Source: CBDVAK01 sp965371945
Lineage (GTDB): Bacteria > Pseudomonadota > Gammaproteobacteria > Competibacterales > JAHEDQ01
DNA: 10,275 nt
Direction of reading: 5' to 3'
Assembly: GCA_965371945.1 (NCBI GenBank)
Contig: CBDVAK010000118.1
Span: forward strand, 1 to 10,275
A program made the position numbers and the translations under genes. The notes under the pieces are model-generated. The model saw nothing but the letters and a program-made list of their open reading frames with translations. It did not search any database and was not told where the DNA came from. Below are positions 1-6,934 of the stretch, piece by piece (position 1 is the first letter of the stretch; each line of letters starts with the position of its first letter).

Positions 1-701
1 GGTTCATTCTGTTCGATGATTTCGCCAACATCCATGAAGATCACCCGGTTGGCGACGGTTTTGGCAAAGCCCATTTCGTGGGTGACGCAGATCATGGTCA
101 TGCCTTCCTGTGCCAGTCCCACCATGACATCCAGTACTTCCTTGATCATCTCCGGGTCCAGCGCGGAGGTCGGTTCGTCGAACAGCATGATCTTGGGTTT
201 CATGCACAGCGAACGGGCGATGGCCACACGCTGCTGCTGGCCTCCGGAAAGCTGGCCGGGGAACTTGAGCGCCTGCTCCGGGATCTTGACCCGTTCGAGA
301 AAGTGCATGGCCGTGTCCTCGGCCTCCGCTTTGGGGATCTTGCGGACCCAGATCGGCGCCAGGGTCAGGTTTTCCAACACCGTCAGATGCGGAAACAGAT
401 TGAAATGCTGGAACACCATGCCGACCTCACGGCGGATCTGTTCGATGTGTTTCAAGTCACCGGTCAGTTCGGTTTCCTCGACGATGATCTGGCCCTTCTG
501 GTGCTCTTCCAGCCGGTTGATGCAACGGATTAAAGTCGATTTACCCGAGCCGGAAGGCCCGCAGATCACGATCCGCTCGCCCTTGTAGACAGTCAGATCG
601 ATGTTCTTGAGCACGTGGAACTGGCCGTACCACTTGTGGACGTTGATCATCTGGATCATGACCTCGTCCGAAACCTGCATGTCGCTTGCCTGCTCAGCCA
701 T
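1..701 (-). CDS. aapP: Amino-acid ABC transporter ATP-binding protein, AapP/BztD type (3' end cut by window edge)
   Basis: This is the cytoplasmic ATPase that powers uptake through the AapQ/AapM permease pair. All nucleotide-binding motifs are visible in the 233 codons present: Walker A GPSGSGKST (about residues 48-56), the Q-loop glutamine at 98, the ABC signature LSGGQQQR (151-158), Walker B with DEPTSALD (175-182) and the H-loop histidine in VTHEMGF (208). The frame is still open at position 1, and family members run to about 240-260 residues, so only a short C-terminal tail is missing. The ATG at 699-701 is chosen because an excellent Shine-Dalgarno (GAGGAGAG on the minus strand, 706-713) lies 4 nt upstream. 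It follows aapM by 50 nt and is the last gene of aapJQMP. HisP/GlnQ-type ATPases all look alike, so the Aap assignment rests on the neighbours. Confidence 0.95.
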   Translation of the reverse strand, partial: MAEQASDMQVSDEVMIQMINVHKWYGQFHVLKNIDLTVYKGERIVICGPSGSGKSTLIRCINRLEEHQKGQIIVEETELTGDLKHIEQIRREVGMVFQHFNLFPHLTVLENLTLAPIWVRKIPKAEAEDTAMHFLERVKIPEQALKFPGQLSGGQQQRVAIARSLCMKPKIMLFDEPTSALDPEMIKEVLDVMVGLAQEGMTMICVTHEMGFAKTVANRVIFMDVGEIIEQNE

Positions 702-751
702 GTTGCTCTCCTCGCATTTTGATTTTCACCCGCACCGGTCCGCCAATCGCC

Positions 752-1861
752 TCAGTAGCCGGTGTCGAGCTTTTTCTCCAGATGCATGCTGTAACGGGAC
801 ATGCTGAAACAAAACACCCAATAGATGAAGGCACAGAACACGTAGCCTTCGATCGAATAGCCCAGCCACTTGGGATCGGTGGCCGCGGCCTGCACGATAC
901 CCAGAAAATCAAACAGGCCGATGACCAGCACCAGTGTGGTGTCCTTGAACAGGCCGATAAAGGTACTGACGATACCGGGAATCACCAGTTTCATGGCCTG
1001 GGGCAGGATGATGAAACCCATCAACTTCCAGTAACTAAGGCCCAGTGCCTGAGCGCCCTCGTACTGCCCCCTGGGGATGGCCTGCAAACCGCCGCGTATG
1101 ACTTCCGCCATGTAAGCGGCCGAAAACAGGGCGACACCGATCAGCGCTCTGACCAGCTTGTCGAAGGAAGCGCCTTCGGGCATGAACAGCGGAAACATCA
1201 CCGAGGACATGAACAGTACGGTGATCAACGGCACGCCACGCCACAGTTCGATAAACGCCACGCATAGCGAGCGCACCACCGGCATGTCGGATCGTCGCCC
1301 GAGCGCCAGCACCACGCCGATCGGCAACGAGGCCGCGATGCCGACGATGGCGATCACCAGGGTCAGCATCAACCCGCCCCATTTGGGCGTTTCCACCTCG
1401 GGCAGCCCAAACGACCCTCCCAACAGCAGGTAATAGGCGATCACCGGGAAGATGAACAGCACGAACAACGCCAGCCATTTGCGGCCGGGCATGCGCTCGA
1501 ACATCATCGGCACGATGGTTACCAGCAGTAGCCCGAAGGTCAAATTAACCCGCCAGCGTTCCTCGGCAGGGTAGAAGCCGTACATGAACTGCTCGATGCG
1601 GACATTGATGAACACCCAGCAAGCGCCACCCGAAGTGCAGGCGTCGCGGCTGTCGCCACTCAGGTCAGCCTTGAGGAACGCCCAGTCGACTACCGGCGGG
1701 ATGACCAGATAGACCAGATACATTGACAGTACGGTCAGCAGGGTATTGACCGGGCTGGAAAACAAGCTGGCCCGCATCCAGCCCACTACGCCCACGGAAC
1801 TGGCCGGAGGAGGCAGGCTTGGGTGACTGCCAGGTTCGTATGTCGGAGTTGTTTCAGCCAT
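752..1861 (-). CDS. aapM: General L-amino-acid ABC transporter permease AapM/BztC
   Basis: Inner-membrane permease of 369 residues, the second half of the AapQ/AapM heterodimer that forms the amino-acid channel. By eye there is a cytoplasmic N-terminus of about 35 residues, a first membrane segment near 38-62, and a periplasmic loop with two cysteines (CTSGGAC). Several further helices follow, and the BPD_transp_1 domain fills the C-terminal half. The cytoplasmic coupling loop is clear: AEVIRGGLQAIPRGQYEGA followed by ALGLSYWKLMGFIILPQAM, the EAA-type motif that contacts the ATPase. The long N-terminal extension before the permease domain is typical of Aap/Bzt permeases and unlike the short HisQ/GlnP type. 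The start lies 3 nt after the aapQ stop, with GGAG inside the end of aapQ, so translation is probably coupled. The C-terminus MHLEKKLDTGY is intact. Confidence 0.94.
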   Translation of the reverse strand: MAETTPTYEPGSHPSLPPPASSVGVVGWMRASLFSSPVNTLLTVLSMYLVYLVIPPVVDWAFLKADLSGDSRDACTSGGACWVFINVRIEQFMYGFYPAEERWRVNLTFGLLLVTIVPMMFERMPGRKWLALFVLFIFPVIAYYLLLGGSFGLPEVETPKWGGLMLTLVIAIVGIAASLPIGVVLALGRRSDMPVVRSLCVAFIELWRGVPLITVLFMSSVMFPLFMPEGASFDKLVRALIGVALFSAAYMAEVIRGGLQAIPRGQYEGAQALGLSYWKLMGFIILPQAMKLVIPGIVSTFIGLFKDTTLVLVIGLFDFLGIVQAAATDPKWLGYSIEGYVFCAFIYWVFCFSMSRYSMHLEKKLDTGY

Positions 1862-1864
1862 GTT

Positions 1865-3052
1865 CTAGCGCTCCACCAGTGCCATTTTTTGGTTGTACCA
1901 GTTCATGAGCATGGAGATCGCCAGGCTGATGGTGAGATACACGCCCATGGTGATGGCGATGACTTCTACCGCCTGGCCGGTCTGATTGAGTATCGTGCCG
2001 GCGAATATGGAGACCAGTTCAGGGTAGGCGATGGCCGCGGCCAGCGACGAGTTCTTGGTGAGGTTGAGGTATTGGCTGGTCAGCGGTGGGATGATCACTC
2101 GCAGTGCCTGAGGCAGGATCACCAGCCGCAGCGTGACACCCGGCTTCAACCCCACTGAATAGGCCGCTTCGGTCTGGCCTTTGTTGACCGCCATGATCCC
2201 GGCACGCACGATCTCGGCGATGAAGGCAGCCGTATAAATCGACAGCGCCAGCAACAGGGCGACGAATTCGGGGATCATCACCAGCCCGCCCACAAAATTG
2301 AACCCCTTCAACGCTGGATACTCCCAGCTCAGCGGGAACCCGGCCACTACCGCCATCAACAGTGGCAGGCCTACCAGAATTGCCAGCGATACATAAACGG
2401 TGTGGAACTGCTGACCGGTCGTCTCCTGACGCCTGTGTGCCCAGCGCGCAAGGAGAAACACCGCAACGATGGCGACCAGCAGTCCGAGCATGATCAGTGA
2501 AAATCCGCTTTCGTAGATCGGGGCGGGCGAGTAAAGACCACGATTGTTGAGAAAAAAGATATCCATGAAGGTGGCGCTGTCGCGTGGCGAGGGCAGCGTG
2601 CGCAGCACCGCGAAATACCAGAAGAAGATCTGCAGCAGCAGCGGGATATTGCGGATGATTTCGATGTAGACGGTGGCGATGCGTGCGATCAGCCAGTTAC
2701 TCGACAATCGCGCAATACCGACGATCAAGCCAATGATGGTGGCGAGGATGATGCCGATGAACGATACCAGCAGGGTGTTGAGCAACCCGACCAGAAAGGC
2801 GCGTCCATAGCTGGATTCCTCGGTATATTCGACCAGGTGGGTGATGATACCGAACCCGGCGGTGGAATTGAGAAAGCCGAAGCCTGAGGCGATTCCCTGC
2901 TTTTCGATGTTGGCGGTGGTGTTGCTGAAGATATAGTAGCCGAAGCCGAACACAGCGCCGAGCACCAGGATCTGGAAGAATATCGCGCGGTAGGTCGGAT
3001 CGTTCCAAAACGGCGGTTTGCTCGGTACCGCGGGCTGTTGTTGCGATGACAT
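1865..3052 (-). CDS. aapQ: General L-amino-acid ABC transporter permease AapQ/BztB
   Basis: Inner-membrane permease of 395 residues. The N-terminus (MSSQQQPAVPSKPPFWNDPTY) is cytoplasmic and leads into a first helix around 24-42. A periplasmic region with FGFLNSTAGFGI follows, then the transport domain starting near GLLNTLLVSFIGIILA. That domain contains the characteristic EIIRNIPLLLQIFFWYF stretch. The EAA coupling loop reads AEIVRAGIMAVNKGQTEAA with GLKPGVTLRLVILPQALR after it. A large insert between helices, typical of AapQ, makes the protein longer than HisQ/GlnP permeases. The frame extends upstream to an ATG at 3106. The ATG at 3050-3052 is preferred because GGGAG sits 5 nt upstream and because the extra 18 residues (MCATRCRSEYK...) do not look like family sequence. 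The gene lies 179 bp after aapJ and 3 bp before aapM. Confidence 0.94.
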   Translation of the reverse strand: MSSQQQPAVPSKPPFWNDPTYRAIFFQILVLGAVFGFGYYIFSNTTANIEKQGIASGFGFLNSTAGFGIITHLVEYTEESSYGRAFLVGLLNTLLVSFIGIILATIIGLIVGIARLSSNWLIARIATVYIEIIRNIPLLLQIFFWYFAVLRTLPSPRDSATFMDIFFLNNRGLYSPAPIYESGFSLIMLGLLVAIVAVFLLARWAHRRQETTGQQFHTVYVSLAILVGLPLLMAVVAGFPLSWEYPALKGFNFVGGLVMIPEFVALLLALSIYTAAFIAEIVRAGIMAVNKGQTEAAYSVGLKPGVTLRLVILPQALRVIIPPLTSQYLNLTKNSSLAAAIAYPELVSIFAGTILNQTGQAVEVIAITMGVYLTISLAISMLMNWYNQKMALVER

Positions 3053-3057
3053 GTCAG

Positions 3058-3062
3058 CTCCC
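3058..3062 (-). promoter_or_regulatory. Ribosome binding site deciding the aapQ start
   Basis: GGGAG on the minus strand, 5 nt before the ATG at 3050-3052. It supports this start over the upstream in-frame ATG at 3104-3106, which has no comparable purine-rich site. Confidence 0.6.
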
Positions 3063-3146
3063 GTTTCGTGGTTCTTGTACTCGGACCGACATCGGGTGGC
3101 GCACACCGCCAGACGAATACCGGGGACCGTTACCGGGACTTACGGA

Positions 3147-3181
3147 TGGACCCGCCTGCCGATGCCGGCGCAGGCGGTCCA
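3147..3181 (-). repeat. Strong hairpin in the aapJ-aapQ intergenic region
   Basis: Inverted repeat with arms 3147-3159 (tggacccgcctgc) and 3170-3181 (gcaggcggtcca). The arms pair over 12 bp with one bulged C, around a 10-nt loop that contains a further short CG/CG pairing. It lies 51 nt after the aapJ stop on the transcribed strand. No T-run follows on the minus strand, so it does not look like an intrinsic terminator. Hairpins at this place in binding-protein-dependent operons (for example malE-malF) are known to protect the binding-protein mRNA from 3' decay and to lower permease expression. The same role here is inference. Confidence 0.6.
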
Positions 3182-3206
3182 CACGGGTTTTACCGTCACA
3201 CGTTCG

Positions 3207-3223
3207 CGGGTCTGTCGGACCCG
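3207..3223 (-). repeat. Small hairpin just after the aapJ stop
   Basis: Perfect 6-bp inverted repeat cgggtc / gacccg (3207-3212 and 3218-3223) around a 5-nt loop, 9 nt downstream of the aapJ stop codon. It may act with the larger hairpin at 3147-3181 as a 3' stabiliser of aapJ mRNA. Short GC stems arise by chance in GC-rich DNA, so confidence is modest. Confidence 0.35.
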
Positions 3224-3231
3224 ACCGCTTT

Positions 3232-4251
3232 CTAGCGGATCGGCGGTGCGTACTGCAGGCCGCCCTCGCTCCACAGTGCGTTCAGGCCGCGTTCGATCTT
3301 CAGCGGGGTGTCGGGGCCCAGATTGCGGGCGAAACTTTCGCCGTAGTTGCCCACTCCGGCGATGATGTTGGCACACCATTCGGCCGACAGACCCAGGTTC
3401 TTGCCGGCATCGCCTTCGGTACCAAGCAGGCGTTTGATACCCGGGTTGGTGGTATCGGCCATGCTCGCGACATTCTCGGAGGTCACGCCCATTTCCTCGG
3501 CGTTGAGCATGCAGTTGTACGACCACTTGACGACATCGAACCAGCTATCGTCGCCGTGGCGGACCACCGGGCCCAGGGGCTCCTTGGAAATGACCTCGGG
3601 CAGCACGATGTGGGCCTCGGGATCCTTCAGTTTGATGCGCTGCGCATAAAGACCCGACTGGTCGGTGGTGTAGACATCGCAACGGCCGGAGTCGTAGGCG
3701 GCGACCACTTCGTCCGCCTTTTCGAAGGCGATCACTTTATAGTCCATCTTGTTGCCGCGGAAATAGTCGGCCAGGTTGAGTTCGGTGGTGGTACCGGTGT
3801 TGGTGCACACTGCCGCACCGGCCAGTTCCAGCGCACTCTTGACCCCCAGGTCACTGCGTACCATGAAGCCCTGACCGTCGTAGTAATTGACCCCGGCAAA
3901 GTTCAGGCCGAGTGCGGTGTCGCGGGTCGCGGTCCAAGTGGTGTTGCGCGACAGCACATCGATTTCACCAGACTGCAGCGCGGTAAAGCGCTCTTTGGCG
4001 GACAACGGGGTGTACTTGACCTTGGATGCATCGCCCAGCACCGCGGCGGCGATCGCACGGCAGACATCCACGTCGATGCCGGACCAAGTGCCCTTATCGT
4101 CGAAATTCGAGAAGCCTGGCAGGCCCTGGCTGACGCCACATTGAACGAATCCCTTCCCTTTGACTTCTTCCAGGGTATCGGCTTGTGCAACACCGGCTGT
4201 GGCCATGGCCACAGCGGCTGCAGATGCCGCAATTGCGTGAAGCTTCTTCAT
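3232..4251 (-). CDS. aapJ: Periplasmic general L-amino-acid binding protein AapJ/BztA
   Basis: Substrate-binding protein of 339 residues that captures polar and acidic L-amino acids in the periplasm and delivers them to AapQ/AapM. A Sec signal peptide is clear: MKKL, an alanine-rich core, and a likely cleavage after AQA (residue 24). The mature protein opens with TLEEVKGKGFVQCGV, followed by GLPGFSNFDDKGTWSGIDVDVCRA. Next come RFTALQSGEIDVLSRNTTWT (88-107) and ARD-type arginine contacts (R102, R110). YYDGQGFMV and CTNTGTTTELN follow. Two cysteines at about 38 and 64 are typical of AapJ/BztA. The length matches the family (about 340). The ATG at 4249-4251 has GGAGAG 5 nt upstream. It is the first gene of the operon, with 225 bp of noncoding DNA before it, where the promoter should lie. 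Exact substrate range cannot be read from sequence. Confidence 0.96.
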   Translation of the reverse strand: MKKLHAIAASAAAVAMATAGVAQADTLEEVKGKGFVQCGVSQGLPGFSNFDDKGTWSGIDVDVCRAIAAAVLGDASKVKYTPLSAKERFTALQSGEIDVLSRNTTWTATRDTALGLNFAGVNYYDGQGFMVRSDLGVKSALELAGAAVCTNTGTTTELNLADYFRGNKMDYKVIAFEKADEVVAAYDSGRCDVYTTDQSGLYAQRIKLKDPEAHIVLPEVISKEPLGPVVRHGDDSWFDVVKWSYNCMLNAEEMGVTSENVASMADTTNPGIKRLLGTEGDAGKNLGLSAEWCANIIAGVGNYGESFARNLGPDTPLKIERGLNALWSEGGLQYAPPIR

Positions 4252-4256
4252 AGGGT

Positions 4257-4262
4257 CTCTCC
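4257..4262 (-). promoter_or_regulatory. Ribosome binding site of aapJ
   Basis: GGAGAG on the minus strand, 5 nt before the aapJ ATG. It is strong, as expected for an abundant periplasmic binding protein. Confidence 0.6.
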
Positions 4263-4275
4263 AGATGGTGATCTT

Positions 4276-4304
4276 AGTGTATGAAAACCCACGCTGACGC
4301 GAAT
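4276..4304 (-). promoter_or_regulatory. Weak candidate sigma-70 promoter of aapJQMP
   Basis: On the minus strand a TACACT hexamer (4276-4281) resembles a -10 box, with a poor -35 (TTCGCG) about 16 nt upstream. It would give a leader of roughly 18 nt ending in the aapJ Shine-Dalgarno. The position is sensible, but the -35 match is weak, so the promoter may be activator-dependent or elsewhere in 4282-4476. I saw no clear sigma-54 (GG-N10-GC) element or NtrC site. Confidence 0.22.
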
Positions 4305-4321
4305 TCCATGCGTCTTGGTAT

Positions 4322-4351
4322 CGTCACCACCGGGATGTTGCTGCGGTGACG
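4322..4351. repeat. Inverted repeat upstream of aapJ
   Basis: Perfect 7-bp arms cgtcacc (4322-4328) and ggtgacg (4345-4351) with a 16-nt spacer, 71-100 nt upstream of the aapJ start. The spacing and dyad symmetry would suit a dimeric regulator's operator, but it could be chance. No known regulator motif is recognised. A second short GC dyad (cgcgc / gcgcg) lies next to it. Confidence 0.3.
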
Positions 4352-4413
4352 GTCTGCGCGCCGGTTGCGCGTACAGCGTCAAGTTGCACCGATCCTGTGA
4401 CGACAGGCGACCC

Positions 4414-4436
4414 AAAGTCAAGCCCCAAGGCGGGCT
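4414..4436 (-). terminator. Weak terminator-like hairpin after the ABM gene
   Basis: On the minus strand AGCCC (4436-4432) pairs with GGGCT (4425-4421) around a 6-nt loop, followed by TGACTTT. It lies about 40 nt after the stop of the ABM-domain gene and before the aap promoter region, where a terminator is expected. The stem is short and the T-tract is interrupted, so the call is tentative. Confidence 0.3.
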
Positions 4437-4476
4437 GTGGTGTCCGGTTTAACGATAATGATACCGGCGTTCGCTC

Positions 4477-4791
4477 TCAGATTGTTGCGGTGAGCGTGCT
4501 GTCAACGACTGATATGTAGTGCTCGACTTCCGGAAAGGGTTGATAAAAATGATGCAACAGCGCTTTCCACCGTTGGTATTCAGGAGCGTCTCGAAAGCCC
4601 TGGGTGTGATCCTCGAGGCGTTCCCAGTGCACCAGAAGAAGGTAGCGTGAACGGTGCTCGAGACATCTTTGCAACTGGTGTCCGAGGTGGCCGTGCGTAC
4701 CGGCCAGAATCGGCCGGGCAAGTTCGAAAGCAGCTTCGAACGCCTGCTCCTGGCCTGCCTTGATGTCGAGTACCGCCACTTCCAGGATCAT
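4477..4791 (-). CDS. Small ABM-domain (antibiotic biosynthesis monooxygenase-like) protein
   Basis: Protein of 104 residues with the single ferredoxin-like fold expected of the ABM/YgiN superfamily. It has a first strand MILEVAVLDIKAGQEQAFE, a helix to about residue 28, then strands and helix around SRYLLLVHWERLEDHTQGFR and APEYQRWKALLHHFY, and a last strand VEHYISVVD. The W and H in the middle (VHWERLEDHTQGFR) correspond to the usual family pattern of a tryptophan strand followed by a helix with histidine. Members are dimeric and act as cofactor-free monooxygenases, quinol oxidases or small-ligand proteins, so no reaction can be assigned. The start ATG has only a weak GAG upstream. It follows the DMT exporter by 55 nt and is probably the third gene of that unit. 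Confidence 0.75.
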   Translation of the reverse strand: MILEVAVLDIKAGQEQAFEAAFELARPILAGTHGHLGHQLQRCLEHRSRYLLLVHWERLEDHTQGFRDAPEYQRWKALLHHFYQPFPEVEHYISVVDSTLTATI

Positions 4792-4846
4792 GGTGCATCT
4801 CGCGCGCTTGCGTGGCGAGGTAGCGAATCCAGCACCTTGCCCATGC

Positions 4847-5764
4847 TCACGCGTGGTTCCACTTTCGGGTTGGTCGGTTGACCAGGGCGATTCCGATGAG
4901 TATCAACCCCAGCGCTACGGCCTCGCGCCCACCCGGTTGTTCGCCCAGCAGCGCGGCGCCCCAGGCAACACCCATCAGGGGGATCAGATAGTTGATCTGC
5001 GAAAAGGTGGTGGCGCCCAGGCTCTTGACCAGCCGGAAGTAGAGCAATGTGGCCACACCCGTGGACAGCACGCCCAGCAGCACCAGCGACAGCCAGGCCT
5101 CGGCCGTTGGGCGGGCTGACCAGGGATGTTCCAGAAAGATGGCAACCGGCAGCAGCAGCAAAGTACCGGCGGTGATCGAGCCGGCAGCCAGTACTCGTCC
5201 CGGTATGTGGATATGACGGCGGGTGAATATGGTATTGACCGCATAGCTTACTGCGCCTGCGGTGATCGCCAACTGCGCCAGCATGGCGCCGCCCAGGCCG
5301 CTGAGCGCGTCCCAGCCGATCAGTACCAGCAGCCCGGACAGTCCGACCAGCGCGCCTGCCATGCGTCTCGCCCGCAAAGGTTCGTCCGGGGTAAAGAAAT
5401 GAGCCAGCACAGGGGTGACGATGGGCATGACACCCATCAGGATTGCAGCCAGGCCACTGTCGACGGTCAGCTCCCCCCAGCCGATGAGCGTGAAGGGCAG
5501 GGCGCTGCCAAACAAGCCGATAAATGCATAGATCGCCAGATAGCGTGGTGATACGGGAATCCGGTGGCCGCTGGCCCACGCCCACCCGGTCAGCATGGCG
5601 GCGGCCAGTGCCATGCGCCCGCAGGCGAGCGTCGCGGGCGGTATGGTGTCCACCGCGATCTTGATCAGGCTGAACGAAGAGCCCCAGATCGCCGCCAGTA
5701 CCACCAGCAGAGACAGGTCCACCCAACCGCTGCCCAGCGTGGCGCGATGGTCAATCGCGGCCAT
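4847..5764 (-). CDS. DMT-superfamily (EamA) transporter
   Basis: Inner-membrane protein of 305 residues with two tandem EamA domains of about five helices each. The first repeat opens with LSLLVVLAAIWGSSFSLIKIAV (W-G-S-S-F, the family hallmark) and ends near GLSGLLVLIGWDAL. The second runs from MLAQLAITAGAVSYAVNTIFTRR to LGLILIGIALVNRP, and its last helices include FSQINYLIPLMGVAWGAALLGEQP, the classic conserved stretch before helix 10. EamA proteins commonly export amino acids and metabolites (RhtA, YdcZ-like), though substrates are rarely predictable. The start codon lies inside the upstream dehydrogenase gene (14-nt overlap), so translation is probably coupled. This argues that the two products act on related compounds. 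The chain ends TRKWNHA, and the gene is intact. Confidence 0.92.
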   Translation of the reverse strand: MAAIDHRATLGSGWVDLSLLVVLAAIWGSSFSLIKIAVDTIPPATLACGRMALAAAMLTGWAWASGHRIPVSPRYLAIYAFIGLFGSALPFTLIGWGELTVDSGLAAILMGVMPIVTPVLAHFFTPDEPLRARRMAGALVGLSGLLVLIGWDALSGLGGAMLAQLAITAGAVSYAVNTIFTRRHIHIPGRVLAAGSITAGTLLLLPVAIFLEHPWSARPTAEAWLSLVLLGVLSTGVATLLYFRLVKSLGATTFSQINYLIPLMGVAWGAALLGEQPGGREAVALGLILIGIALVNRPTRKWNHA

Positions 5765-6857
5765 TGCCCAGTACCGCGTCCAGCGGGGTCAGCGGGCGGT
5801 CTTGCACCCGCGCGGCTTCTTCCAGCAGCAGTTGACCCTGGCAGGTGGTCAGCCCCCGCGCCAGCCAGGAATTGCGGCGGCAGGCCTCGATTGCACCCAG
5901 TTCGGCGATTTCCAGGATCATCGGCATGATGGCCTGGGCGTATCCCGCCGAAGCAGTGACCGGTACCGAGCCGGGAATGTTGTCGACACAGAAATGGCGC
6001 ACGCCGTCCACCTCGTAGACCGGGTCGTCCCAGGAGGTGGCCCGACAGGTCTCCACCGCGCCCGCTGTGTCGCAGGAGATGTCGACGATGGCGACGCCCT
6101 TTTTCAGGTCCGCCAGCATGGCTCGGCTGAGCAGGTGGTCGGATTGGGATTTGTCCCACAGCACACAGTTGCAGATCAGATCGGCGTCAGCGAGATAGCG
6201 CGGCAGCGCATCGACATGGTCGACCTGCAATGCGCGGTCATGCCAGGTCAGGGCGGCTTCCTTGCGGGCCACCGCGCTGATATCCAGTCCGACCACCGAC
6301 AGTCCCAAACCCAGCAGGGTGCGCAGCGCGCCGCGACCGACACCGCCCAGTCCGATGACGATGGCACGGGCGGGGTCGGCGCCAAAATGGCTCATGAAGT
6401 GACGGCCGCTGCCACCGTGGCTGGCCAGTACCAGACGCACGCCTTCCAGCGCCCCGATCTCGCCGGCCAGCGGGCAGTTGGGTGACCCCCATTGGTGGGT
6501 GTCCTCGGCCGCGATGGCAGTCAATCCCACCTCCAGAAGCCGGTCGAGTTGTACCGGATCGGCGGCGCTGTGGAGATTGGTGAACACGATGTGCCTGGGC
6601 TGCAGCAGATCGAACTCGACAGGCAAAATTTCCTTGACCTTGACGATCAGCTGGCACTCGCCGTAGACCTCGGCCGCGTTGGACGCGATCCGCGCGCCCG
6701 CCTGCAGATAGGCGTGATCGTCGGCCGCCGAGTGAATTCCGGCATCGCGCTCCACGGTCACCTGATGGCCGCGCTCGCAAAGCTGGCTGACCTGGTCCGG
6801 GAGCAGCGCGACACGGCCTTCCCCGGGTTTGATTTCGCGTGGTACGCCGATATGCAT
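5751..6857 (-). CDS. Alanine dehydrogenase / opine-type dehydrogenase family (AlaDh_PNT) enzyme
   Basis: NAD-dependent dehydrogenase of 368 residues. Alanine dehydrogenase landmarks fall at nearly the same numbers: R15 in GRVALLP, K75 in VKVKE, H96 in FTNLHSAADP and E118. A Rossmann GLGGVG is at 169-174, with D192 ending the second strand, which favours NAD. D263 is in DISCD, and CVDNIPGSVP is near 290-299. AlaDH interconverts L-alanine and pyruvate plus ammonia. However, DISCD, PVYEVDGV and the changed stretch after H96 also recall N5-(carboxyethyl)ornithine synthase and other opine-forming relatives, so the substrate is open. The frame extends upstream to 7061, but that part is the palindromic repeat and noncoding sequence, and MHIGVPREIK at 6855-6857 is the family N-terminus. 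The Shine-Dalgarno is poor. A faint TTGTTC/TAACCT promoter match lies at 6889-6918. Confidence 0.88.
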   Translation of the reverse strand: MHIGVPREIKPGEGRVALLPDQVSQLCERGHQVTVERDAGIHSAADDHAYLQAGARIASNAAEVYGECQLIVKVKEILPVEFDLLQPRHIVFTNLHSAADPVQLDRLLEVGLTAIAAEDTHQWGSPNCPLAGEIGALEGVRLVLASHGGSGRHFMSHFGADPARAIVIGLGGVGRGALRTLLGLGLSVVGLDISAVARKEAALTWHDRALQVDHVDALPRYLADADLICNCVLWDKSQSDHLLSRAMLADLKKGVAIVDISCDTAGAVETCRATSWDDPVYEVDGVRHFCVDNIPGSVPVTASAGYAQAIMPMILEIAELGAIEACRRNSWLARGLTTCQGQLLLEEAARVQDRPLTPLDAVLGNGRD

Positions 6858-6934
6858 GACCGTGCCCCGAGCTGGAAACGAACCCGGCAGGTTATCGGGT
6901 TTGGCTGCTCTGGAACAAGGGCCGGGATCGCTAC

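Noticed and set aside
16..588. Plus-strand frame of 190 codons opposite aapP
   Set aside because: The minus strand holds every ABC ATPase motif in one uninterrupted frame. The plus-strand translation is serine- and arginine-rich with no family likeness.
3046..4284. Plus-strand open frame of 412 codons opposite aapJ
   Set aside because: It is antisense to a gene with a signal peptide and all AapJ motifs. Its translation shows no family features and is rich in histidine, glycine and arginine, as expected for the shadow frame of a GC-rich gene.
5595..6485. Plus-strand open frame of 296 codons opposite the dehydrogenase and exporter
   Set aside because: It crosses the junction of two convincing minus-strand genes and has no recognisable domain or ribosome binding site. 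It is a shadow frame.
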